This document shows, piece by piece, positions 42,577-51,560 of a stretch of DNA of 64,000 bases. Position numbers and translations under genes: made by a program. The notes below the pieces were generated by a model. That model was not told the origin of the DNA. It saw nothing but the letters and a program-made list of their open reading frames with translations, and did no database searches. This DNA is from Janthinobacterium sp. 1_2014MBL_MicDiv (GTDB taxonomy: Bacteria; Pseudomonadota; Gammaproteobacteria; Burkholderiales; Burkholderiaceae_D). Numbering within the stretch: position 1 is the first letter of the stretch; each line of letters starts with the position of its first letter. The stretch covers positions 868,001-932,000 of the forward strand of contig NZ_CP011319.1 of the NCBI RefSeq assembly GCF_001865675.1, written 5' to 3'.

Positions 42577-43422
42577 TTAAATGCGTTCCGCCGCTTCGAC
42601 CGTATTCATCAGCAACATCGTGATCGTCATCGGACCCACGCCACCCGGCACGGGCGTGATGTGCGAGGCGACTTCCTTGATGCCGGCAAAATCCACGTCG
42701 CCGCACAGCTTGCCGTCATCGTCGCGGTTCATGCCCACGTCGATGACGATGGCGCCCGGCTTGACCATGTCGGCCGTCAGCGTATTGCGGCGGCCGACGG
42801 CGGCCACGACGATGTCCGCCTGGCGCGTGTACAGGCCCAGGTCCGGCGTTGCACTATGGCAGATGGTGACGGTAGCGTTCGCTTGCAAGAGCAGCAGGGC
42901 CATCGGCTTGCCGACGGTGTTGCTGCGGCCGATGACGACGGCGTGCTTGCCGCGCAAGTCCACGCCCGTGCTTTCGATCAGTTTCATGCAGCCGTACGGC
43001 GTGCAGGGGCGGAAGCCGGGCAAGCCCGTCATCAGTTCGCCGGCGCTGAGGACGGAATAGCCGTCCACGTCCTTCGTGGTGGCGATCGCTTCGATGACCT
43101 TGTGCGGGTTGATGTGCTTGGGCAAGGGCATTTGCACGAGGATGCCATGGATGGCTGGGTCGGCGTTCAGGCTGGCGATGCGTGCCAGCAAGTCCGCTTC
43201 GGACAGGTCCGCTTCATATTTCTCCAGCACCGAGTGGAAACCCACGTCGCCGCATGCCTTGACCTTGTTGCGGACATACACCTGGCTGGCCGGGTCTTCG
43301 CCGACGAGGATCACGGCCAGACCGGGCTGGGTGCCCTTGGCAGTGAGGGCGGCGGCGCGCGTGGCGATCTCGCTGCGCAGTTTTTGGGAGAGGGCGATTC
43401 CGTCGATCAGTTGTGCTGGCAT
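42577..43422 (-). CDS. folD: Bifunctional methylenetetrahydrofolate dehydrogenase/cyclohydrolase
   Basis: A 281-residue cytoplasmic enzyme interconverting 5,10-methylene-THF, 5,10-methenyl-THF and 10-formyl-THF. The active-site signatures are present: VGEDPASQVYVRNKVKACGDVGF (containing YxxxK), GILVQMPLPKHIN, GRSNTVGKPMALLLL and the terminal PGGVGPMTITMLLMNT. It supplies one-carbon units for purines and formyl-Met. It is divergent from aceE across 318 bp. Confidence 0.97.
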   Translation of the reverse strand: MPAQLIDGIALSQKLRSEIATRAAALTAKGTQPGLAVILVGEDPASQVYVRNKVKACGDVGFHSVLEKYEADLSEADLLARIASLNADPAIHGILVQMPLPKHINPHKVIEAIATTKDVDGYSVLSAGELMTGLPGFRPCTPYGCMKLIESTGVDLRGKHAVVIGRSNTVGKPMALLLLQANATVTICHSATPDLGLYTRQADIVVAAVGRRNTLTADMVKPGAIVIDVGMNRDDDGKLCGDVDFAGIKEVASHITPVPGGVGPMTITMLLMNTVEAAERI

Positions 43423-43740
43423 GGTAGGGAGGCTGAGAGCTGGTGGGAGGGAAAAGACAGATTATAAAGCCGCCGGCTGCCGGCCGGCGTTTTTGCCGTC
43501 GCTTTACTGCTTTGTTTACCGCTTTCATCACATTCATTTCTGCCTGGAATTTGCGGCAGTGCAGCATAAAATTCATAGGGTGATTTCATGATGTGGAATG
43601 CTATATCGTAATTTGAAAAATACTAAATACGCTGTTAGAATCCCCACACTAATCCAACTTAATAGTAAATAATCAGCGAAATACCGTCCGACAGCGATCC
43701 GGAAAATCGGGGTGGGGCGATCACAAAGGAGACTCAACAG
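43423..43740. other. folD-aceE divergent regulatory gap
   Basis: A 318-bp non-coding stretch. The folD-proximal part is GC-rich with CGGCTGCCGGCCG. The aceE-proximal part, from about 43540, is AT-rich and carries a good sigma-70 promoter for aceE (listed separately). No obvious PdhR-type operator is visible. Confidence 0.6.
43613..43641 (+). promoter_or_regulatory. aceE promoter
   Basis: TTGAAA (43613-43618) and TAGAAT (43636-43641) with an exact 17-bp spacer. The predicted start near 43648 leaves a leader of about 90 bases ending in AAAGGAGA before the ATG. Confidence 0.72.
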
Positions 43741-46437
43741 ATGTCAGCTCAACTGAACCAGGTAACGACACAGATCGGCACCGACCCGGATATGCAGGAA
43801 ACCAAGGAGTGGCTGGACGCGCTCGAAGCCGTGCTGGAAAATGAAGGTCCGGAACGCGCGCATTACCTGATGGAACGCCTGGTCGACCTGGCCCGCCGCC
43901 GCGGCGCCCAGATCCCGTTCTCCAGCACCACCGCCTACGTCAATACCATTCCCACCAAACAAGAAGCACACTGTCCCGGCAACCTCGAATACGAAGAGCG
44001 CCTGCGCTCGTGGATGCGCTGGAACGCCATGGCCATGGTGGTCAAGGCCAACCGCGCCGACGGCGACCTCGGCGGCCACCTGTCCTCGTTCGCTTCGCTG
44101 GCGAACATGCTGGGCATCGGCTTCAACCACTTCTGGCACGCGCCAACGGCCGACCACGGCGGCGACCTGCTGTACATCCAGGGCCACTCCTCGCCGGGCG
44201 TGTATGCGCGCGCCTTCCTCGAAGGCCGCCTGACGGAAGAGCAAATGCTGAACTTCCGCAAGGAAGTCGACGGCAAGGGCCTGTCCTCGTACCCGCATCC
44301 GAAACTGATGCCTGACTTCTGGCAGTTCCCGACCGTGTCGATGGGCCTGGGCCCGCACATGGCGATCTACCAGGCACGCTTCCTGAAATACCTGCACGCA
44401 CGCGGCATCGCCAAGACCGACAACCGCAAGGTCTGGGCCTTCTGCGGCGACGGCGAGATGGACGAGCCGGAATCGCTGGGTGCGATCGGCCTGGCCGCGC
44501 GCGACATGCTCGACAACCTCGTCATCGTGGTCAACTGCAACCTGCAGCGCCTGGACGGCCCTGTGCGCGGCAACACCAAGATCATCCAGGAACTGGAAGG
44601 CGAATTCCGCGGCGCCGGCTGGAACGTCGTCAAGGTCATCTGGGGCCCGGGCTGGGACGCCCTGCTGGCGCAAGACAAGGAAGGCATCCTGCAGCGCGTG
44701 ATGATGGAAACCGTCGACGGCGAGTACCAGAACTACAAGGCGAAAGATGGCGCCTACGTGCGCAAGCACTTCTTCGGCAAGCATCCGAAGCTGCTGGAAA
44801 TGGTTGCCAACATGACGGACGACGACATCTGGCGCCTGACCCGTGGCGGCCACGATCCGCACAAGATCTACGCGGCGTTCAAGATCGCCCAGGAACACAA
44901 GGGCCAGCCGACCGTCCTGCTGGTGAAAACCATCAAGGGCTACGGCATGGGCAAGTCCGGCGAAGCGCGCAACACGGCGCACCAGACGAAAAAACTGGAC
45001 GACGAAGCCATCCGCGAAATGCGCGACCGCTTCTCGCTGCCGATCCCGGACGACAAGCTGGCCGAGATCCCGTTCTTCAAGCCGGCCGACGATGCGCCGG
45101 AAATGGTCTACCTGCACGAGCGCCGCAAGGCCCTGGGTGGCTACTTGCCGCAGCGCCGCCAGAAAGCGGAAGAAACCCTGCCGGTGCCTGGCCTGGACGC
45201 GTTCAAGAACGTGCTGGAAGCAACGCCTGAAGGCCGTGAAATCTCGACCACGCAAGCATTCGTGCGCGTCATCTCGACCCTGCTGAAAGACCCGAACCTG
45301 GGCCAGCGCGTCGTGCCTATCCTGGTCGATGAATCGCGTACCTTCGGCATGGAAGGCCTGTTCCGCCAGATCGGCATCTACAACCCGAAAGGCCAGTTGT
45401 ACGAGCCGGTCGACAAGGACCAGGTCATGTACTACCGCGAAGACAAGGCCGGCCAGATCCTGCAAGAGGGCATCAACGAAGCGGGCGGCATGAGCTCGTG
45501 GATCGCCGCGGCGACGTCGTATTCGACCAACGACCGCATCATGATCCCGTTCTACACCTTCTACTCGATGTTCGGCTTCCAGCGCATCGGCGACCAGGTG
45601 TGGGCTTCGGCCGACATGCGCGCCCGTGGCTTCCTGATGGGCGGCACGGCCGGCCGCACGACGCTGAACGGCGAAGGCTTGCAGCACGAAGATGGCCACA
45701 GCCATATCTTTGCCGCGACCATCCCGACCTGCATGCCGTACGATCCGACCTTTAGCCATGAAGTCGCTGTCATCATCCAGGACGGCCTGCGCCGCATGAT
45801 CGCCAACCAGGAAGATGTGTTCTACTACATCACGATCATGAACGAGAACTACGCCCAGCCAGGCATCAAGCCAGGCCAGGAAGAAGGCATCCTGAAAGGC
45901 ATGTACAAGCTGCAGGAAGGCGACAAGTCCGCCAAGCTGCGCGTACAGCTGATCGGTTGCGGCACCATCCTGCGCGAATCGATCTTCGCCGCCGAACTGC
46001 TTGCCAACGACTGGGGCGTGGCCGCGGACGTGTGGTCGGCGCCTTCGCTGACCCTGGTGGCCCGCGATGGCCAGGATGCGGAACGCTGGAACATGGTCAA
46101 CCCGTCGAAAGAGCAGCGCGTGCCGTACGTGACGTCGCTGATGCAGGACACGGACGGCCCGATCGTCGCCACGACCGACTACATGCGCGCGTTTGCAGAA
46201 CAGATCCGCGCCTTCATGCCGAAGGGCCGCACTTATAAAGTGTTGGGCACCGATGGCTTTGGCCGCTCGGACAGCCGCGCCAAACTGCGCGAGTTCTTCG
46301 AAGTGAACCGTTATTATGTCACCGTGGCCGCGCTCAAATCGCTGGCCGACGAAGGCAAGATCGACGTGTCGGTGGTGGAGCAGGCGATCGCCAAGTACGG
46401 CATCGACGCCAACAAACCGAATCCGGTGACCCAGTAA
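43741..46437 (+). CDS. aceE: Pyruvate dehydrogenase E1 component
   Basis: An 898-residue homodimeric thiamine-diphosphate enzyme that decarboxylates pyruvate and passes the acetyl group to lipoyl-E2. The ThDP-binding motif is GDGEMDEPESLGAIGLAARD (about residue 237), continuing to NCNLQRLDGPVRGN. HFWHAPTADHGGDLLYIQGHSSPGVYARAF gives the His residues of the active site. Length fits the single-chain E1 of Gram-negatives. AAAGGAGA precedes the ATG. It is first of aceE-aceF-lpdA; aceF starts 94 bp downstream. Confidence 0.98.
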   Translation: MSAQLNQVTTQIGTDPDMQETKEWLDALEAVLENEGPERAHYLMERLVDLARRRGAQIPFSSTTAYVNTIPTKQEAHCPGNLEYEERLRSWMRWNAMAMVVKANRADGDLGGHLSSFASLANMLGIGFNHFWHAPTADHGGDLLYIQGHSSPGVYARAFLEGRLTEEQMLNFRKEVDGKGLSSYPHPKLMPDFWQFPTVSMGLGPHMAIYQARFLKYLHARGIAKTDNRKVWAFCGDGEMDEPESLGAIGLAARDMLDNLVIVVNCNLQRLDGPVRGNTKIIQELEGEFRGAGWNVVKVIWGPGWDALLAQDKEGILQRVMMETVDGEYQNYKAKDGAYVRKHFFGKHPKLLEMVANMTDDDIWRLTRGGHDPHKIYAAFKIAQEHKGQPTVLLVKTIKGYGMGKSGEARNTAHQTKKLDDEAIREMRDRFSLPIPDDKLAEIPFFKPADDAPEMVYLHERRKALGGYLPQRRQKAEETLPVPGLDAFKNVLEATPEGREISTTQAFVRVISTLLKDPNLGQRVVPILVDESRTFGMEGLFRQIGIYNPKGQLYEPVDKDQVMYYREDKAGQILQEGINEAGGMSSWIAAATSYSTNDRIMIPFYTFYSMFGFQRIGDQVWASADMRARGFLMGGTAGRTTLNGEGLQHEDGHSHIFAATIPTCMPYDPTFSHEVAVIIQDGLRRMIANQEDVFYYITIMNENYAQPGIKPGQEEGILKGMYKLQEGDKSAKLRVQLIGCGTILRESIFAAELLANDWGVAADVWSAPSLTLVARDGQDAERWNMVNPSKEQRVPYVTSLMQDTDGPIVATTDYMRAFAEQIRAFMPKGRTYKVLGTDGFGRSDSRAKLREFFEVNRYYVTVAALKSLADEGKIDVSVVEQAIAKYGIDANKPNPVTQ

Positions 46438-46531
46438 TCGTTGTGCGGACCCGATGACGCCAGGGCGGTGCGAAAGTGCCGCCCTGGCGTGTGTGCGGGT
46501 CCATCTGACAAATAAAATAACGGAGCAAGCT

Positions 46532-48181
46532 ATGAGCATTGTGGAAGTCAAAGTCCCGGATATCGGCGATTTCAAGGAAGTCGAGATCATTGAACTGATG
46601 GTCAAGCCAGGCGACACGGTCAAGGTCGACCAGTCCCTGATCACGGTCGAATCGGACAAGGCCAGCATGGAAATTCCATCGAGCCACGCCGGTGTCGTCA
46701 AGGAATTGAAAGTCAACGTGGGCGACAAGATCGCCGAAGGTTCGCTGGTCCTGCTGCTGGAAGTGGCGGACGACGCGTCGGCGCCAGCGCCTGCCGCCGC
46801 CGCCCCTGCACCCGCTGCCGCCGCTCCTGCGCCAGCCGCCGCCCCTGCGGCCGCGCCAGCGCCGGCCGCTTCCGGCGCGCCGGCCCTGGTGGAAGTGACC
46901 GTGCCCGATATCGGCGACTTCAAGGAAGTCGAAGTCATCGAGCTGATGGTCAAGGTGGGTGACGCCATCAAGGTCGACCAGTCGCTGCTGACGGTCGAGT
47001 CGGACAAGGCCAGCATGGAAATTCCATCGAGCCACGCCGGTATCGTCAAGGAATTGAAAGTCAAGGTCGGCGACAAGGTTGCCAAGGGTTCGCTGGTGCT
47101 GGTCGTTGAAACGACCGCTGGCGCCGCGCCTGCCGCCGCTGCACCAGCACCCGCCGCGCAAGCTGCCGCCGCACCGGCCGCCGCCGCCGTCGCTTCGGCG
47201 CCTGCTGCTGCTCCAGCTGCCGCCGCCGCGCCTGCCGCCAACGGCAAGCTGGCGCACGCGTCGCCATCGATCCGCAAGTTCGCGCGCGAACTGGGCGTGG
47301 ACCTGACCCGCGTGGGCGGTTCCGGTCCGAAGGGCCGCATCACCCAGGAAGACGTGCAGAACTTCGTCAAGGGTGTGATGTCGGGCGCCGTTGCCGCGCC
47401 AAATGCACCGGTCGCCAAGGCCGGTTCCGGCGTGGGCCTGGACTTGCTGCCATGGCCGTCGCTGGACTTCAGCAAGTTCGGCACGACCGAATTGCTGCCG
47501 CTGTCGCGCATCAAGAAAATCTCGGGCCCGAACCTGCACCGCAACTGGGTCATGATCCCGCACGTCACGCAGTTCGACGAAGCGGACGTGACGGACCTGG
47601 AAGCGTTCCGCGTCGACACCAACGCCGCCAATGCGAAGAACAAGGATGCGGCCAAGCTGACCATGCTGGCTTTCGTCATCAAGGCATCGGTCGCCGCGCT
47701 GAAGAAATTCCCCGCGTTTAACGCGTCCCTCGACGCCAAGGGCGAGAACCTGATCCTCAAGCAGTACTACAACATCGGCTTCGCGGCCGACACGCCGAAC
47801 GGCCTGGTGGTGCCCGTGATCAAGGGCGCGGACCAGAAGTCGGTCTCGCAGATCGCCCGCGAAATGACGGAACTGTCGCTGCAGGCGCGCGAAGGCAAGC
47901 TGAAACCGGCCGACATGCAGGGCGCCAGCTTCACGATCTCGTCCCTGGGCGGCATCGGCGGCACGCACTTCACGCCTATCGTCAACGCGCCGGAAGTGGC
48001 CATCCTGGGCCTGTCGAAAGCCTCGATCAAGCCGGTATGGGATGGCAAGGCCTTCCAGCCTCGCCTGATGATGGGCACCTCGCTGTCCTACGACCACCGC
48101 GTGGTCGATGGCGCGATGGGCGCGCGATTCTCCGTGTACCTCGGCGAAGTCCTGGCCGACATGCGCAAAATTCTGCTGTAA
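46532..48181 (+). CDS. aceF: Dihydrolipoamide acetyltransferase (PDH E2)
   Basis: A 549-residue core of the PDH complex with two N-terminal lipoyl domains (about 2-75 and 119-193), each with the lipoylated Lys in ESDKASMEIPSSHAG (K43 and about K158). They are joined by long Ala/Pro linkers. An E1/E3-binding domain follows (HASPSIRKFARELGVDLTRVGGSGPKGRITQEDV, about 247-280), then the catalytic domain with DHRVVDGAMGARF (about 520). The linkers are flexible swinging arms. CGGAG lies upstream of the ATG at 46532. The two lipoyl domains are nearly identical in DNA as well as protein. Confidence 0.97.
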   Translation: MSIVEVKVPDIGDFKEVEIIELMVKPGDTVKVDQSLITVESDKASMEIPSSHAGVVKELKVNVGDKIAEGSLVLLLEVADDASAPAPAAAAPAPAAAAPAPAAAPAAAPAPAASGAPALVEVTVPDIGDFKEVEVIELMVKVGDAIKVDQSLLTVESDKASMEIPSSHAGIVKELKVKVGDKVAKGSLVLVVETTAGAAPAAAAPAPAAQAAAAPAAAAVASAPAAAPAAAAAPAANGKLAHASPSIRKFARELGVDLTRVGGSGPKGRITQEDVQNFVKGVMSGAVAAPNAPVAKAGSGVGLDLLPWPSLDFSKFGTTELLPLSRIKKISGPNLHRNWVMIPHVTQFDEADVTDLEAFRVDTNAANAKNKDAAKLTMLAFVIKASVAALKKFPAFNASLDAKGENLILKQYYNIGFAADTPNGLVVPVIKGADQKSVSQIAREMTELSLQAREGKLKPADMQGASFTISSLGGIGGTHFTPIVNAPEVAILGLSKASIKPVWDGKAFQPRLMMGTSLSYDHRVVDGAMGARFSVYLGEVLADMRKILL

Positions 48182-48191
48182 GGAGCGATTG

Positions 48192-49970
48192 ATGAGCACA
48201 GTAGAGGTAAAAGTACCGAATATCGGCGACTTCAAGGAAGTCGAAGTCATCGAACTGATGGTCAAGGTCGGCGACACCATCAAGGTGGACCAGTCCCTGA
48301 TCACGGTCGAATCGGACAAGGCCAGCATGGAGATTCCGTCGACCCACGCGGGCGTCGTCAAGGAAGTCAAGGTCAAGGTCGGCGACAAGATCGCCGAAGG
48401 CAGCGCGCTGCTGGTGGTGGAAGCGACTGAAGGCGCGGCAGCTGCCGCTCCAGCGGCTGCGCCTGCACCTGCGGCCGCTGCGGCTGCCCCGGCGGCGGCA
48501 CCGGCAGCCGTTGCCGCCATCCCGGCCGGCAATTACAGCGGCCAGGTCGACATCGACGTCGACATGATGGTGCTGGGCGGCGGTCCTGGCGGCTACTCGG
48601 CAGCGTTCCGCGCGGCCGACCTGGGCATGTCGACGGTCATCGTCGAGCGCTACGCCACCCTGGGCGGCGTGTGCCTGAACGTGGGCTGCATCCCGTCGAA
48701 GGCGCTGCTGCACGTGGCGTCCGTCATCGACGAAACGGCGCACATGTCGAATACGGGCGTGACGTTCGCCAAGCCGACCATCGACATCGACCAGGTACGC
48801 AAGTACAAGGAAGGCGTCATTTCGAACATGACGGGCGGCCTGGCCGGCATGGCCAAGGCGCGCAAGACGCAAGTGGTGACGGGCGTGGGCCAGTTCCTCA
48901 GCGCCAACCACATCGAGGTGACGGCAGGCGACGGCACGAAGAAAGTCGTGCAGTTCAAGCAGGCCATCATCGCCGCCGGTTCCTCCGTGGTGAAACTGCC
49001 ATTCGTGCCGGAAGACCCGCGCATCGTCGACTCGACCGGTGCGCTGGAATTGCGCCAGATCCCGAAACGCATGCTGGTCATCGGCGGCGGCATCATCGGC
49101 CTGGAAATGGCCACCGTGTATTCGACCTTCGGTGCGCGCATCGACGTGGTCGAAATGATGGATGGCCTGATGCAGGGCGCCGACCGCGACGCCGTCAAGG
49201 TGTGGCAGAAGTTCAATGAAAAACGCTTCGACAACATCATGACCAAGACCAAGACGGTGGCCGTCGAGGCGCTGCCGGAAGGCATCAAGGTCACGTTTGA
49301 AGCGGCTGAAGCGGGCGCCACGGCGCCGGCGCCGCAGATCTACGACCTGGTGCTCGTCGCCGTGGGCCGCAGCCCGAACGGCAAGAAGATCGCCGCCGAC
49401 AAGGCCGGCGTGACGGTTACCGAGCGTGGCTTCATCGAAGTCGACAGCCAGATGCGCACCAACGTGCCGAACATCTTCGCCATCGGCGACCTGGTGGGCC
49501 AGCCGATGCTGGCGCACAAGGCCGTGCATGAAGCCCACGTGGCCGCCGAAGCGGCTTCCGGCCAGAAGTCGCACTTCGACGTCAAGGTGATCCCGTCGGT
49601 CGCCTACACGGATCCGGAAGTGGCATGGGCCGGCATCACGGAAGACGAAGCGAAAGCCAAGGGCATCAAGGTCGAGAAGGGCCACTTCCCGTGGGCCGCA
49701 TCGGGCCGCGCCGTGGCCAATGGCCGCGCCGAAGGCTTCACCAAGCTGCTGTTCGACGCCGAAACGCACCGCATCATCGGCGGCACCATCGTCGGCACGC
49801 ATGCGGGCGACATGATCGGCGAAATCGCGCTGGCCATCGAAATGGGCTGCGACGGCACCGACATCGGCAAGACCATCCATCCTCACCCGACCCTGGGCGA
49901 GTCGATCGGCATGGCCGCAGAGGTGTACGAAGGCGTGTGCACGGACTTGCCGCCGCCGCGCAAGCGCTGA
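48192..49970 (+). CDS. lpdA: Dihydrolipoamide dehydrogenase with N-terminal lipoyl domain (PDH E3)
   Basis: A 592-residue flavoprotein that reoxidises dihydrolipoamide with NAD+. Unusually for E3 it begins with its own lipoyl domain (about 2-75, ESDKASMEIPSTHAG) and an Ala/Pro linker (about 80-112), an arrangement known in betaproteobacteria and Neisseria. The FAD motif is VLGGGPGGYSAAFRAADLG (about 120), the redox disulfide is in GGVCLNVGCIPSKALLHV (C160, C165), the NAD motif is VIGGGIIGLEMATVYS, and the active-site His is in HPHPTLGES near the C-terminus. AAGGAG precedes the ATG, 10 bp after aceF. It ends the operon. Confidence 0.97.
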   Translation: MSTVEVKVPNIGDFKEVEVIELMVKVGDTIKVDQSLITVESDKASMEIPSTHAGVVKEVKVKVGDKIAEGSALLVVEATEGAAAAAPAAAPAPAAAAAAPAAAPAAVAAIPAGNYSGQVDIDVDMMVLGGGPGGYSAAFRAADLGMSTVIVERYATLGGVCLNVGCIPSKALLHVASVIDETAHMSNTGVTFAKPTIDIDQVRKYKEGVISNMTGGLAGMAKARKTQVVTGVGQFLSANHIEVTAGDGTKKVVQFKQAIIAAGSSVVKLPFVPEDPRIVDSTGALELRQIPKRMLVIGGGIIGLEMATVYSTFGARIDVVEMMDGLMQGADRDAVKVWQKFNEKRFDNIMTKTKTVAVEALPEGIKVTFEAAEAGATAPAPQIYDLVLVAVGRSPNGKKIAADKAGVTVTERGFIEVDSQMRTNVPNIFAIGDLVGQPMLAHKAVHEAHVAAEAASGQKSHFDVKVIPSVAYTDPEVAWAGITEDEAKAKGIKVEKGHFPWAASGRAVANGRAEGFTKLLFDAETHRIIGGTIVGTHAGDMIGEIALAIEMGCDGTDIGKTIHPHPTLGESIGMAAEVYEGVCTDLPPPRKR

Positions 49971-49993
49971 TTGCTTGATGCTGCTATAAGCTG

Positions 49994-50026
49994 AAAAGCC
50001 CCGCAAGCGATTGCGGGGCTTTTTTA
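49994..50026 (+). terminator. Terminator of the aceE-aceF-lpdA operon
   Basis: A perfect 13-bp stem AAAAGCCCCGCAA / TTGCGGGGCTTTT, loop GCGA, with a T-run, 24 bases after the lpdA stop. Confidence 0.92.
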
Positions 50027-50145
50027 TTGTGGTCTGCTGGCTGCCGACCCGATTCAGGGCGCGCCGACTTGCGCCATCGCGCAAGCGCTGACAGAAAATT
50101 AACTTTCAGTACTGAAAATACCGGGACATGCTTCCGGTTTTTTTA
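50027..50145 (+). ncRNA. Candidate small RNA or structured 3' region
   Basis: This stretch has no gene but three successive self-complementary elements: CTTGCGC/GCGCAAG (50068-50085, loop CATC), a 14-bp perfect palindrome TTTCAGTACTGAAA (50104-50117) and an intrinsic terminator (50120-50145). A terminator here, about 100 bp after the operon's own, needs a transcript to end. Either an independent small RNA or read-through from lpdA would explain it. No convincing promoter is visible, and the remaining bases to 50354 show nothing clear. Confidence 0.3.
50120..50145 (+). terminator. Second intrinsic terminator downstream of lpdA
   Basis: A 7-bp stem ACCGGGA / TTCCGGT (one G-U pair), loop CATGC, followed directly by a run of T (50138-50144). 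Confidence 0.7.
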
Positions 50146-50354
50146 TTTTCGTTGACTTCAGTCACGTAAAGCGCAGCCGATACAGGAGAGATGGGCTGCA
50201 TGTGAAAATTGGTGAGTATTGCCGTATGGAAAAAGTGGCAAAATGGGGGACTGTAACCATGTTTCGCTCGCGCTTGCCCAGGGGGGGTGTGATTTTTCCC
50301 TGAACGTTGCCAGTGTCCGGTCAAGTTCGGCTGTACTGAGAAAGCTTTGCAACA

Positions 50355-51539
50355 ATGAAAAAATTTACCGCCCTGCATATTTCCGATGTCCGCTTGCGCC
50401 GGGCCGATGAGCAAGAGCAAGCCGTGATGCTGCACGCCTTGTACCAGGACGTGGCCGCCATCCTGGCGGCGGGCAAGCAGATCGACGCCATTTTCTTCAC
50501 GGGCCAGCTGGTGGCGCCTGACGCCTGTGCCGGCACGACGCCCGTGTATGTCTACGAATATTTCCTGCGCCCCCTGCTGCAGGCGGCCAGCCAGCCAGGT
50601 GCGCGCTTTTATCTGGTGCCGGGCAGCCGCGTGCAGGGCGTCGCCGCGACCACGCTGGGCAACGCGGGCTTCAGCTTTTTTTCCGCCGACGAGCATGCCA
50701 GCGCGGAACAGCGCGCGCGCTACAAGAACATCCACGCCGTGTTCCACGGCCACCAGCATACGGGCGACGCCAGTTCGTTGATGCGTTCGCTTGGGATCTT
50801 GTTCAAGAGTAATCCTGGCAGTCTCTACGGTTCGCATGGCCAGATGGCGGCTTTTGCTGTGTTGGAATTCGGCAGCGATGCGGCCGATGGCGACGCGCCA
50901 GGCACGCAGTGGACGGTGGCCCTGCGCGAGTTCGATGAAGTGAGCAAGAACTTCGCCCTGTCGGTGCTGTACACGCCGAATGGCCACGAAACGGGGCAGA
51001 TGGATGCCGAGTATGTGTTTGCCACGCTGCTGCCGCAACTGGCCGGCGAGCGCCTCTATCTCGAGGGCTTGCTGGGCAAGGCGGGCTTGCCGCACCAGGG
51101 GCCGTCGGACGACGCGGTGGCCGCGCGCGAATTCCTGATCGAGCTGGCGTTCGTGATGTTCGAAGCCAAGACCCTGTTCCTGGGGCAGGCCGAACTGGAA
51201 CGCTTCGCCAGCGATTACTGTGGCGTGAAGGGCTGGAGCATGGCGACCGGGGAGTGGCTGGCGCCCCTGTATGCGCACGGCTTGCTATTGCGCGCCGATG
51301 GCCAGGTGGCGTTCGCCTTCGATTATTTCCGCACCTATTTCCTGGCGCAGCGCTTTGAAACCTCGTTCGACCTGATGCGCTACGGCCCAGATCGCTATGA
51401 TGGCAGTGAGTCCTCACTCAGCTTTGATGGCACGTCGGCAGCCCAGCCATTCCTGCGCGCGCTGGGCCTGAGCGGCGAACGCATCGAGGCTGGCCCGGTG
51501 CAGGCGAGCATGCAGGAAGACTGCAGCCGCCCTGGCTGA
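50355..51539 (+). CDS. Calcineurin-like phosphoesterase-fold protein with decayed active site
   Basis: A 394-residue protein that does not match a named gene. Residues about 1-175 look like a calcineurin-type metallophosphoesterase: TALHISDVRL, then IDAIFFTGQLV, then FYLVPGSRVQG, then AVFHGHQHTGD. The metal-ligand motifs are mostly lost: the second ligand of DxH is Arg (D11-V-R), GDxxD is GQLV (Q51) and GNHD is GSRV; only GHxH (131-135) remains. The C-terminal half is helical, with LLLRADGQVAFAFDYFRTYFLAQRF (about 311-335), a pattern like the winged-helix/helical end of STAND ATPases. No P-loop is present. It is alone on its strand between PDH genes and tetR. Catalytic activity is unlikely. 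Confidence 0.75.
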   Translation: MKKFTALHISDVRLRRADEQEQAVMLHALYQDVAAILAAGKQIDAIFFTGQLVAPDACAGTTPVYVYEYFLRPLLQAASQPGARFYLVPGSRVQGVAATTLGNAGFSFFSADEHASAEQRARYKNIHAVFHGHQHTGDASSLMRSLGILFKSNPGSLYGSHGQMAAFAVLEFGSDAADGDAPGTQWTVALREFDEVSKNFALSVLYTPNGHETGQMDAEYVFATLLPQLAGERLYLEGLLGKAGLPHQGPSDDAVAAREFLIELAFVMFEAKTLFLGQAELERFASDYCGVKGWSMATGEWLAPLYAHGLLLRADGQVAFAFDYFRTYFLAQRFETSFDLMRYGPDRYDGSESSLSFDGTSAAQPFLRALGLSGERIEAGPVQASMQEDCSRPG

Positions 51540-51560
51540 CGCCGTCTCTGGCTGTTAGCT

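Noticed and set aside
46780..47240. GC-rich GCC/GCT-rich repeats as a possible satellite or CRISPR-like array
   Set aside because: They are the Ala/Pro linkers between lipoyl domains in frame within aceF; no constant spacer length.
43744..47760. 1338-codon open frame antisense to aceE and aceF
   Set aside because: Product is low-complexity with long Ala runs mirroring the aceF linkers; the sense strand encodes well-conserved PDH genes.
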